NCBI GenBank assembly: GCA_050945275.1
Contig: JBMNSQ010000112.1
Span: forward strand, 1-5,305
Direction of reading: 5' to 3'
Length of the DNA: 5,305 nt
From: JAAYWY01 sp050945275
GTDB taxonomy: Bacteria; Bacillota; DTU030; DUMP01
Shown here one piece after another: positions 1 to 5,305 of this stretch; within the stretch, counting starts at the first letter, position 1; each line of letters begins with the position of its first letter. A model generated the notes under the pieces. The model worked only from the letters and a program-made list of their open reading frames with translations, was not told where the DNA came from and searched no databases. The translations under genes were made by a program, and so were the position numbers.

Positions 1-1296
1 AATAAGTACCCGATCCCGCTTATGGCGAGGAATCTTGCTATCAATAAAAAAATCGCTTAGTTTCTTGCGTCCCCCTACACCCTGGGGGTAAAACCAATCT
101 CCTTGGCGACGATTACGAACATATAAAGTAGGCCCGGTTTCATTATAGTCAAAATAACCCTCAGCGACAAGGGAGCCGGAAACAAAATCCAGCGGTGGCT
201 TACCTGTGGCCGTGCGGACTGTAAGTCCAAGCTCTTTTATATATGTCTCTCCTGGAACAAGCAGGCGATAGCAAAACTCCGTAACCGCCCCTTCGGACAG
301 TTCCCCTACCGACAATACCACGTGATCATACGTTCGCTTGGCGCGCACCCCTTTAGGCAGATCAAGCTGCCTTCCTACGGGCATCGCTACCAAAGACAAG
401 AGATCTTCAGTATGGTCAAAGGTTAAATTGCGCTCGTCGCCAACTACAGCAGCAAAGGCCTGGCGCAGCAGGCGTCTTTGTAGAGCCAGCGGCAGCTTGC
501 CAAGAGCGCTACAATCTATCTTAACCTCGCTGCCAGTTTGCTCCACCACCTTAGAGTAAGCTTCTTTGGTCAGAGTGGATAATAAGTCATCTTCTTGTTG
601 CCAAATCGCCGCCGACTGGGCCAATATCGCCTTTATATTAGGGTTGGCTTGCTGCTTAAGCCACGGTAATAGTTGATAGCGAATCCGGTTGCGGAAATAA
701 TCAAGATCTACATTATAAGGGTCATGTCTTGGGACTAACCCAAAAGAAGCCGTACAGGCCTCTGTTTCGCGGCGGGTAACCTCAAGCAAGGGCCTAATTA
801 CCCATCCATAGGATGCCGATCGAATTGGGCGAACACCAGCAATACCCGACAAACCTGCACCACGCAGGAGGTGCAGAAGCACCGTCTCCGCCTGATCATC
901 TTGTGTTTGACCCACGGCCACCTTATTGGCTCCAAGCTCACCAGCTAAATCCTCAAAAAACTCATAGCGGGCGACCCGGCCCGCCTGCTCCACTGTTAAG
1001 TTTTTATCTCGAATAAGCGCCGGCACATCGGTATCTCGGCGGAAAAAAGGCACACCCAGCCGGGCGGACAGCTCCTTCACCCAATTAGCATCCGCTACCG
1101 CCTGTTCCCCTCTCATCATATGGTTAAGGTGCGCCACATAAAGCTGCACATCGTATTTAGGTGCCAGAGCATGTAAGGCCAGTAGCAACGCCGTCGAGTC
1201 AGCCCCCCCTGACACAGCTATAATTACCTTGTCCCCCGACGCTAGCAAGCCGTAACGCTCGCATGTAGCACGAACCTTGTTTACAAAGTCGGTCAT
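1..1296 (-). CDS. tilS: tRNA(Ile)-lysidine synthase TilS (3' end cut by window edge)
   Basis: TilS uses ATP and lysine to convert the wobble cytidine of the CAU anticodon of tRNA-Ile2 to lysidine, so that it reads AUA and is charged with isoleucine. It is a cytosolic, normally essential enzyme. The 432 codons seen run without a stop to the window edge. The N-terminal PP-loop ATPase shows SGGADST at residues 29-35, AHLNHMMRG at 55-63 (family HxNHxLRG), an EQAGRVARYEFF block at 103-114 and GQTQDDQAET at 129-138, followed by LLRGAGLSG. The C-terminal domain shows RNRRQGDWFYP and then KKLSDFFIDSKIPRHKRDR near residues 412-429, typical of the end of TilS; family lengths of about 460-480 suggest only some 30-50 residues are missing. 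The start is the ATG at 1294-1296, with a weak GAGTGA eight bases upstream. An earlier ATG at 1310-1312 is out of frame. The two residues before the DDQ motif are Gln-Thr, where many homologues have one or two His. Synteny with spoIIE supports the call. Confidence 0.96.
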   Translation of the reverse strand, partial: MTDFVNKVRATCERYGLLASGDKVIIAVSGGADSTALLLALHALAPKYDVQLYVAHLNHMMRGEQAVADANWVKELSARLGVPFFRRDTDVPALIRDKNLTVEQAGRVARYEFFEDLAGELGANKVAVGQTQDDQAETVLLHLLRGAGLSGIAGVRPIRSASYGWVIRPLLEVTRRETEACTASFGLVPRHDPYNVDLDYFRNRIRYQLLPWLKQQANPNIKAILAQSAAIWQQEDDLLSTLTKEAYSKVVEQTGSEVKIDCSALGKLPLALQRRLLRQAFAAVVGDERNLTFDHTEDLLSLVAMPVGRQLDLPKGVRAKRTYDHVVLSVGELSEGAVTEFCYRLLVPGETYIKELGLTVRTATGKPPLDFVSGSLVAEGYFDYNETGPTLYVRNRRQGDWFYPQGVGGRKKLSDFFIDSKIPRHKRDRVLI

Positions 1297-1436
1297 CGTT
1301 TGGTTCACTCATTTCTACCGTAACCTAAATTTCTTAGGGATGAGCCTTGTGGCTGGTGCAAGGTCTGCTACGCGCTGGCCAGTCTGCAGCCTGTGTCCGC
1401 AGGGATGAGTCCAGCCCCTACCCTTACGTGCTAAAG

Positions 1437-1464
1437 ATTATATACTATGCTATACAAAGGTCCA
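1437..1464 (-). promoter_or_regulatory. Probable sigma-A promoter for tilS
   Basis: Reading the minus strand, a perfect -10 hexamer TATAAT (1442-1437) lies 16 bp downstream of TGGACC (1464-1459), which matches four of six bases of TTGACA. It would start transcription near 1430 and leave a leader of about 130 nt before the tilS ATG. The neighbourhood is locally AT-rich (TATAGCATAGTATATAAT) in a GC-rich gap, which supports a real signal. The -35 is mediocre. Other starts further upstream cannot be excluded, although the spoIIE terminator makes a dedicated tilS promoter likely. Confidence 0.45.
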
Positions 1465-1499
1465 GCTGCAAAGGCAATTTCGTGCCACGCAGCCCGGCC

Positions 1500-1534
1500 G
1501 TAGGAGCCGATCTCCGTGCCGGCTCGTTCCCTAC
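1500..1534. repeat. Hairpin repeat, copy A
   Basis: GAGCCG (1504-1509) pairs with CGGCTC (1520-1525) around a 10-base loop, and GTAG (1500-1503) pairs with CTAC (1531-1534) across a five-base bulge on one side. The sequence aligns with copy B at 1564-1594 over most positions (GTAGG, AGC, TC, CGTG, GCTC, GTT, CC shared, with one- or two-base gaps). The pattern TAGG-GC-rich-stem-CGTG-stem resembles dispersed intergenic palindromes I recall from many anaerobe genomes. That resemblance is from memory and not from a search. No run of T follows on either strand in the position expected of a terminator. Confidence 0.6.
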
Positions 1535-1543
1535 TTTTTGAAG

Positions 1544-1610
1544 CACTGGCTCTCGGAAATGTGGTAGGGAGCGGTCCTCGTGCGCTCCGTTACCGCTTTA
1601 GGTGCCAGTG
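1544..1610. repeat. Extended hairpin repeat containing copy B
   Basis: This is a nested imperfect palindrome. The outer arms are CACTGGC (1544-1550) and GCCAGTG (1604-1610). The inner arms are GGTA (1563-1566) with TACC (1591-1594) and GGAGCG (1568-1573) with CGCTCC (1583-1588), closing a nine-base loop. The inner part, 1564-1594, is a diverged copy of the hairpin at 1500-1534, lying 64 bp away in the same orientation. Function is unknown; it could be a mobile palindromic repeat or a transcribed structured RNA. It lies upstream of the proposed tilS start, so it is not expected in the tilS leader. Confidence 0.55.
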
Positions 1611-1643
1611 AAATGCCTGCTAGGCGAAGTCCTAGTTGGATTT

Positions 1644-1727
1644 GTGTCATTCTGCCTGTCCAGTCTGTCCAGCCTATCCAGAGCGAGGCGGAGGGAACAA
1701 AGCATAGGGAACGAAACAAAGAATCTT
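1644..1727 (-). repeat. Dispersed-repeat-like segment (AAGATTC...AGAATGACAC)
   Basis: Read on the minus strand, it opens with AAGATTCTTTGTTTCGTTCC and closes with CAGAATGACAC. Between them lies TTTGTTCCCTCCGCCTCGCT, which echoes the opening, and then a 9-bp tandem array. The ends strongly resemble the AGATTCTTCGCTTCGCTCAGAATGACA type of intergenic repeat that I recall from many unrelated bacterial genomes, here with extra sequence inserted between the two ends. The match is from memory. The internal similarity and tandem array are seen directly. It accounts for the odd low-complexity peptide (DRLDRLDRQ) that an open frame across it would encode. Confidence 0.5.
1655..1681. repeat. Three tandem 9-bp units
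   Basis: On the plus strand the units are CCTGTCCAG, TCTGTCCAG and CCTATCCAG (1655-1663, 1664-1672, 1673-1681), each differing from the first by a single base. They lie inside the dispersed-repeat-like segment, between its inner part and its AGAATGACA end. Copy number could vary between strains by slippage. Confidence 0.8.
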
Positions 1728-1858
1728 ACCCTTTTCACTACACCTGAAGTGCCATAAAACAAAGACCTACACGCACGCTCACCCAGCCATTCCTCACACA
1801 TATTCGCCCCAATGACTATTATTTCCTGCCCGAACATAATCAAACAAAACAGTAGCAT

Positions 1859-1882
1859 AAAAAAACCCCGGACCTCGGGGTT
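1859..1882 (-). terminator. Rho-independent terminator of spoIIE
   Basis: On the minus strand AACCCCG (1882-1876) and CGGGGTT (1870-1864) form a 7-bp stem with a five-base loop, followed by five further T (1863-1859). It lies 27 bp after the spoIIE stop codon and in the right direction. The plus-strand side has no T-tract, so it should act in one direction only. Confidence 0.9.
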
Positions 1883-1909
1883 AACTTCAATACAAATCAG
1901 GCGCGAAGC

Positions 1910-4303
1910 CTAGACTCCTTCTACGCTCACCGTAAGTACCGTCATGTCGTCTCGAACACCGCCGGCCCGGCGCTGGGCCAAATCTAAAATACTAAGGGCC
2001 AATTGCTCTGGGTCTTCACTGCTATGTTTAAGATAATTTAGGAGCCAATCGATTCCAGCCGCACGCTCACCCCTAACCTCCAGTACCCCGTCACTTATCA
2101 TAACCAGCATATCCCCGTTACGCATATTCTTCCTGATCACCGCCGGTGACACCACAGGCAAAATGCCGAGTGGCGGCGATCCTGGATTTAATACCGTAAC
2201 CGTATGCCCTCGACGCAAAAAAGTGGGACAAGAACCGACCTTAATAAACTCAGCCACCGCTGTATATGGATTCAGCAGTGCCAAATCCAAAGTGGCAAAA
2301 CATTCCTCGCTAGATCTTAGTGCCAGGACTGCATTTAATGTCCTTAAAACCACGTCTTTTCCTAGTCCGGCAGCTAGCAAACGCTCCACCAAGCGAACTG
2401 CCGTTTGGCTCTCCTGAGCTGCTTTAGCCCCACTGCCCATGCCATCGCTCAAAATTAGGGCTTGTCGTCCATCTGGAAGTTCAAGCGCACTAAACGAATC
2501 TCCAGACACATCGCCCGCTACTTTGGGGCGGCTATAGCCAGCGGCAATAAAACGGTAACTAGGAGCCGGCAACGCTTTCAAAACGCACCCTTCCTCAGGT
2601 TTTCGAAGGCGGCAGCCATTAATGCTCACTTTCACTGGTTGACCCACAGCCTGACCAATGAGAGCTGCCAATAAATTAGTGCATTCACGTCCGCCCGGGC
2701 AACTAAAATCCTTTACTAACACCTCTAGCTGTCCACCGTAGCCCTTCCACGCTTCCACCGTCTCAGCTGTCACATGATGCCGTACTAACTCTTCCTTTAT
2801 AGCTGCAGTTATATCGCCCAAATTACGGACATCTATCTTAAGCTCTAACGCCAGATTGTCCATCACTTCTGCCATACCAGACAATTGAGCTGCTACCACT
2901 TCTCGCTCTTCGTCCAGGCGCCTTTTCCACTCAATATTGATCCGATAGGTGTCAAATAAGTGATTAATCGTAGTCAGGAGTTCCGGTAGTCGTCGGCATT
3001 GCCGCCTAATCCCCGGTGGAATATCTTCCTTAATAAGGCCGCCGTGAGCCTCCGCCAACGATAGCAATTCAAACGTATTCTGGTATGTTTTAAAAAACTC
3101 CGTTTCCCAACAGGAAGTATATAAATTGCAGTTTTCGCACACCCGCGCCGCCAGCGCACCGAGCAGACTGTTTAACCTATTTTCATCCTTGGTTTTCACC
3201 GTAGCTGCCACTTCTTGAAACGACACCGCCAGCTCACGCATAACCGCCCCCAGCTCCCCTAGACGGCCACTAGCGGCCTGCCTAAGGCGGCCTTCATAAT
3301 CCTCCTGGCGGCCTTGTTGCTCTCTGGTACCAGGTACCAAGCTAGCCACCTGGCCCACCCAAGAGCTTGGAGTAAGAGCGAACAACAATAAAGCTATGGC
3401 TGGTGATAGCAATTGCCCCGCAAAAAAACTATCAGGGAGCAGATACACGGAAAGTACCAGTTCCCCCAAAGCATAGCCTACGGCCGCTCCCGGTTTACCG
3501 GCTTCTTTAAGAAGTCCGGCTAACAATCCAGCAAAACCAAGAATGCTAATTTGTTCAGCGGCTCCCGCCCCGGTAACCATGCCCACCGTGGCCACCAACA
3601 CTCCCGCCGCTGCCCCTACCGTGCCTCCGCCAGTATACGCCAACAATACTCCCAGATATCTACCGAGCGCTTCACCCGGAGACAACGGCCCACCAGGGAT
3701 GCCAGCTGTACCCACCAAAGCCACCGACGTTATCAATCCAAGCGACATCAGTTGTTCATTGCTAAACACCATGCCCGGTTCATAATCCATCGCTGATGGA
3801 AGCCCATGAGCAAAAATCATACTGCTCACCGCGGCTAGCAGGGCTTCAAAGGCCACCAACCCCAAGTCGTACCATGTACCTCGGCTGGCCCAAGTCGTAA
3901 GCCCTCGAACCAATAGCAACGATAAAGCCAAAGTCAAAGCTTGCCTAGTGGGTAACCACCGATCCCTAAACCTAGCATAGCTAGATGCCAGCAGGGCTAG
4001 CACCACCGCATAGGGCAAGGCCTGACTAAGCCCAATGGTAGAAACCAGCCCAACCAGCACTGCCCCCGCACCCACTCCAGCGCTAAACCTGGACCTGGAA
4101 AGAAGCACCGCAAACAAAGCCGGACCAAACGGTACCAATCCCTGAAGCAAGTTGGCCCGACCAACCAAAAAGCAAATGGCGGCAAAGATCAGATAGCCCT
4201 TTTTATTGTTAGATAAACCCAAAGCCGGGTTGGATAATCTTCGCACCGGACGCACCGGGTACGGGCACAAGCGCTGAAATGCCTCCCTGTCCACCGACAC
4301 CAC
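1910..4303 (-). CDS. spoIIE: Stage II sporulation protein E (SpoIIE), PP2C phosphatase
   Basis: SpoIIE sits at the polar sporulation septum and dephosphorylates the anti-anti-sigma factor SpoIIAA, which frees sigma-F in the forespore; it also interacts with FtsZ. From the proposed start the protein has 797 residues, close to the 827 of B. subtilis. Residues about 35-320 are strongly hydrophobic with many Gly/Ala-rich segments, fitting the roughly ten-helix membrane domain. A cytosolic regulatory region follows, with a CxxCxxxxxC cluster at 389-398 (ENCNLYTSCW). The C-terminal phosphatase shows AGDVSGDSFS at 596-605, LSDGMGSG at 618-625, NPGSPPLGIL at 706-715, MISDGVLE at 735-742 and RDDMTVLTV at 784-792. 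The acidic metal ligands Asp602, Asp620, Asp738 and Asp785/786 are present, so the enzyme looks active. The frame is open from a GTG at 4364-4366, but that codon has no ribosome-binding site and lies upstream of the proposed transcription start. I therefore chose the GTG at 4301-4303, which has AAGGGGG six bases upstream. The next GTG, at 4298-4300, is equally possible. Confidence 0.97.
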   Translation of the reverse strand: MVSVDREAFQRLCPYPVRPVRRLSNPALGLSNNKKGYLIFAAICFLVGRANLLQGLVPFGPALFAVLLSRSRFSAGVGAGAVLVGLVSTIGLSQALPYAVVLALLASSYARFRDRWLPTRQALTLALSLLLVRGLTTWASRGTWYDLGLVAFEALLAAVSSMIFAHGLPSAMDYEPGMVFSNEQLMSLGLITSVALVGTAGIPGGPLSPGEALGRYLGVLLAYTGGGTVGAAAGVLVATVGMVTGAGAAEQISILGFAGLLAGLLKEAGKPGAAVGYALGELVLSVYLLPDSFFAGQLLSPAIALLLFALTPSSWVGQVASLVPGTREQQGRQEDYEGRLRQAASGRLGELGAVMRELAVSFQEVAATVKTKDENRLNSLLGALAARVCENCNLYTSCWETEFFKTYQNTFELLSLAEAHGGLIKEDIPPGIRRQCRRLPELLTTINHLFDTYRINIEWKRRLDEEREVVAAQLSGMAEVMDNLALELKIDVRNLGDITAAIKEELVRHHVTAETVEAWKGYGGQLEVLVKDFSCPGGRECTNLLAALIGQAVGQPVKVSINGCRLRKPEEGCVLKALPAPSYRFIAAGYSRPKVAGDVSGDSFSALELPDGRQALILSDGMGSGAKAAQESQTAVRLVERLLAAGLGKDVVLRTLNAVLALRSSEECFATLDLALLNPYTAVAEFIKVGSCPTFLRRGHTVTVLNPGSPPLGILPVVSPAVIRKNMRNGDMLVMISDGVLEVRGERAAGIDWLLNYLKHSSEDPEQLALSILDLAQRRAGGVRDDMTVLTVSVEGV

Positions 4304-4309
4304 ATACAA

Positions 4310-4316
4310 CCCCCTT
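4310..4316 (-). promoter_or_regulatory. Ribosome-binding site deciding the spoIIE start
   Basis: AAGGGGG on the minus strand can pair with the 3' end of 16S rRNA with one G-U pair. It is six bases from the GTG at 4303-4301 and nine from the GTG at 4300-4298, both in frame. The TTG directly after it is too close. An ATG at 4306-4304 is out of frame. No comparable site precedes the GTG at 4366-4364. Confidence 0.65.
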
Positions 4317-4356
4317 GCCTTATTTCCCCTGTGATAGGAAAATACTGGCAAGGATA

Positions 4357-4389
4357 ATTGTAGCACGCCCCGGTGGAAAAACTTGTCAG
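4357..4389 (-). promoter_or_regulatory. spoIIE promoter, sigma-A-like with 21-bp spacer
   Basis: On the minus strand CTGACA (4389-4384, five of six to TTGACA) and TACAAT (4362-4357, five of six to TATAAT) are exactly 21 bp apart. TGC directly precedes the -10 and gives an extended -10 motif. The B. subtilis spoIIE promoter is known for sigma-A-like hexamers at the same abnormal 21-bp spacing, which depend on phosphorylated Spo0A. The GACAA at the -35 could be half of a degenerate Spo0A box (consensus TGTCGAA), but no good box is visible between 4390 and 4492. Transcription would begin near 4350, giving a leader of about 46 nt to the chosen start. Confidence 0.7.
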
Positions 4390-4492
4390 TTCATCGGGTC
4401 CTATACCACATTTCTTATCCTTATTAATCCCTTAATCTACTGCAAACATTTTTGATCTAGATATTCTTTTACCTTAGTGTATTCCGGTAATG

Positions 4493-5074
4493 CTACCTTC
4501 TTCCTGCTACAGAAAGAACAGCTCCTAGCAGCACATCGGCACCCTTTTTAAGATCGGTATAATCGGTCCATTCTTCCGGGCAATGGCTGCGGCCGCCTTT
4601 ACTGGGCACGAAAATCAAGGCGGCGTCGGTAAGGGTGGCCATTATCTGTGTATCATGCCCAGCGCCGCTCACCATGGTTTTGGTGCTGATGCCTCGGTTG
4701 TTAGCTTCTTGGGCAATAAGGTCTTGCAAACACTTCGAGAGCCTGGCCGGCTTCGCGTCCAAACTTGTGGTGAGAGTATAAGGTAATCCTTCTTTGCTGC
4801 AAACTTGTCTTAGCGCTTTCTAAAATCTATTGCTTAGCTCTTCCAACGCCGACTCCTTCTGAGATCTTAAATCAACGGTAAAATAAACCTGTCTGGGTAC
4901 GATATTGCTAGCTCCCGGGAACACTTCCATTTTACCTATCGTTCCTACGGCCCCACCGCCCACACCCAGCTGGCAAACAAAGCTCCGCCAAAACGTCCCC
5001 CCTCTTCTATCACGCCAACAACATCAATAGGATAGTGAGTAGCAATATTATGTTCATTAAGTATGCGGGCATTC
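4493..5074 (-). pseudogene. Eroded M20-family amidohydrolase (allantoate amidohydrolase/carbamoylase type)
   Basis: The intact family consists of Zn-dependent amidohydrolases of about 410 residues that cleave allantoate, N-carbamoyl amino acids or ureido acids. Three defects are visible. First, the N-terminal third with the first metal ligands is gone: homology begins near 5070, right at the gdhA terminator, with ARILNEHNIATHYPIDVV and then IEEGGRFGGALFAS, matching the family EEEGxRF block. Second, near 4968-4976 the frame shifts and homology jumps to AVGTIGKMEVFPGASNIVP, which in intact proteins lies roughly 150 residues later, so the central dimerisation domain is missing. Third, an in-frame TAG at 4820-4822 interrupts the rest. 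The C-terminal part reads on to the stop at 4493-4495 with SGAGHDTQIMA and FVPSKGGRSHCPEEW, which hold conserved family His residues. The degree of decay means no functional enzyme. The substrate of the ancestor cannot be told, so no symbol is given. Confidence 0.88.
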
Positions 5075-5110
5075 AAAAAAGAGGCTGCCTCTGCGGTAAA
5101 GACAGCCTCT
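5075..5110 (-). terminator. Rho-independent terminator of the glutamate dehydrogenase gene
   Basis: On the minus strand AGAGGCTG (5110-5103) and CAGCCTCT (5087-5080) form an 8-bp stem around a 15-base loop, and a T-run follows the arm (six T at 5080-5075, the first of which is the last stem base). It lies 68 bp after the upstream stop codon. The intervening bases hold only a small AAACCT/AGGTTT palindrome (5163-5176). The amidohydrolase remnant begins immediately beyond the T-run. Confidence 0.85.
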
Positions 5111-5178
5111 CTCGTGTTTATCAGTTGGATAATACCTCTATTAACAGATAGCCAGTACTTACAAACCTACAGGTTTTG

Positions 5179-5305
5179 TTAAACAAACATTCCCTTCATT
5201 CTCATTGCCTTGACGACTCTTTCGATGGCGATGGTGTAAGCGGCTGTACGTAGGGTGATGTCGCGTTCCTTGGACAGGTTCCAAATATCGTCGAAGGCAC
5301 GGTGC
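5179..5305 (-). CDS. gdhA: Glu/Leu/Phe/Val dehydrogenase, C-terminal end (probably glutamate dehydrogenase)
   Basis: Only the last 41 codons and the TAA stop (5179-5181) are in the window; the gene enters from the right edge. The peptide HRAFDDIWNLSKER is followed by DITLRTAAYTIAIERVVKAM and ends MRMKGMFV. LRTAAYxxAIxRVxxAM is the closing helix of hexameric glutamate dehydrogenases, which interconvert glutamate and 2-oxoglutarate plus ammonia with NAD(P). The same fold also covers leucine, phenylalanine and valine dehydrogenases; the ending fits glutamate dehydrogenase best, but coenzyme and substrate residues are outside the window. A terminator follows 68 bp after the stop. Confidence 0.85.
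   Translation of the reverse strand, partial: HRAFDDIWNLSKERDITLRTAAYTIAIERVVKAMRMKGMFV

Larger units (their letters stand above)
1297..1858. other. Gene-free, repeat-rich gap between spoIIE and tilS
   Basis: No credible gene lies here. Short open frames on both strands (up to 86 codons) lack ribosome-binding sites and family motifs, and their sequence is explained by repeats. The stretch holds two related hairpins (1500-1534 and 1544-1610), a small UUCG-containing stem on the minus strand (CTAGG at 1620-1624 with CCTAG at 1631-1635), a dispersed-repeat-like segment with a 9-bp tandem array (1644-1727), a likely tilS promoter (1437-1464) and a 9-bp direct repeat AGGGATGAG (1336-1344 and 1401-1409). 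In B. subtilis the corresponding interval carries yabS and yabT; neither is visible. For 1730-1858 I see nothing recognisable. Confidence 0.7.

Noticed and set aside
1347..1541. 64-codon plus-strand open frame in the same gap
   Set aside because: No ribosome-binding site or recognisable motif. It crosses the tilS promoter candidate and a hairpin repeat.
1500..1610. tRNA gene or transcription terminator in the hairpin region
   Set aside because: No cloverleaf with T-loop GTTCRA spacing could be formed, and the stems are not followed by T-runs on either strand.
1598..1858. 86-codon minus-strand open frame between spoIIE and tilS
   Set aside because: It starts in the bases just past the spoIIE terminator, has no ribosome-binding site, and its C-terminal half is a translation of the dispersed repeat and 9-bp tandem units.
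2163..3796. Several plus-strand and other minus-strand frames of 60-84 codons inside spoIIE
   Set aside because: They overlap the strongly supported spoIIE frame, lack motifs and ribosome-binding sites, and are by-products of its composition.
4304..4366. N-terminal extension of SpoIIE from the GTG at 4366
   Set aside because: No ribosome-binding site precedes it, and it overlaps the -10 of the proposed promoter. Kept only as an alternative start.
4493..4762. 89-codon minus-strand frame as a separate small gene
   Set aside because: It is the C-terminal piece of the amidohydrolase remnant, in the same frame as homologous sequence upstream of the TAG at 4820-4822. The TTG start is internal to the family alignment.
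5163..5176. AAACCT/AGGTTT palindrome after the gdhA stop as a terminator
   Set aside because: The loop would be only two bases, the stem is AT-rich and no T-run follows. The hairpin at 5075-5110 is far better.
5080..5178. Open frame continuing the amidohydrolase remnant upstream through 5080-5178
   Set aside because: It stays open by chance, but the peptide is encoded by the terminator hairpin and the spacer after the gdhA stop and shows no family motifs.

Overview
The window comes from the chromosome of an endospore-forming Firmicute, most likely a member of the Clostridia. The evidence is a full-length spoIIE, strong AGGAGG-type ribosome-binding logic and simple rho-independent terminators. 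The genus cannot be fixed from the sequence. A Desulfotomaculum/Peptococcaceae-like lineage is a guess from the moderate GC content and repeat types. Every supportable gene lies on the minus strand, so the biological order runs from right to left.

Right to left: (1) the last 41 codons of a glutamate-dehydrogenase-family gene (5179-5305), ending in a good terminator (5075-5110). (2) Directly after that terminator, a decayed M20-family amidohydrolase of the allantoate amidohydrolase/N-carbamoyl-amino-acid hydrolase type (4493-about 5074). It lacks its N-terminus and middle and carries a frameshift and a nonsense codon. (3) A sigma-A-like promoter with an unusual 21-bp spacer (4357-4389), then spoIIE (1910-4303), the membrane-bound PP2C phosphatase that activates sigma-F in the forespore, closed by its own terminator (1859-1882). 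(4) About 560 bp without a credible gene (1297-1858), holding diverged hairpin repeats, a dispersed-repeat-like sequence with a 9-bp tandem array, and a probable promoter for the next gene. (5) tilS (1-1296), the tRNA-Ile2 lysidine synthetase, cut by the left edge just before its end.

The spoIIE-to-tilS order matches Bacillus subtilis, where spoIIE-yabS-yabT-tilS-hprT-ftsH lie together. Here no yabS or yabT counterpart is present and the gap is filled with repeats. hprT and ftsH would be expected just beyond the left edge. The three functional genes serve separate jobs (amino-acid catabolism, sporulation control, decoding of AUA), and each appears to have its own transcription signals.

I found no sign of a new defence, mobile or biosynthetic system. 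The points most worth checking are the spoIIE promoter, which sits inside the longest open frame and implies a later start codon; the anatomy of the eroded amidohydrolase gene; and the repeat-filled spoIIE-tilS gap.
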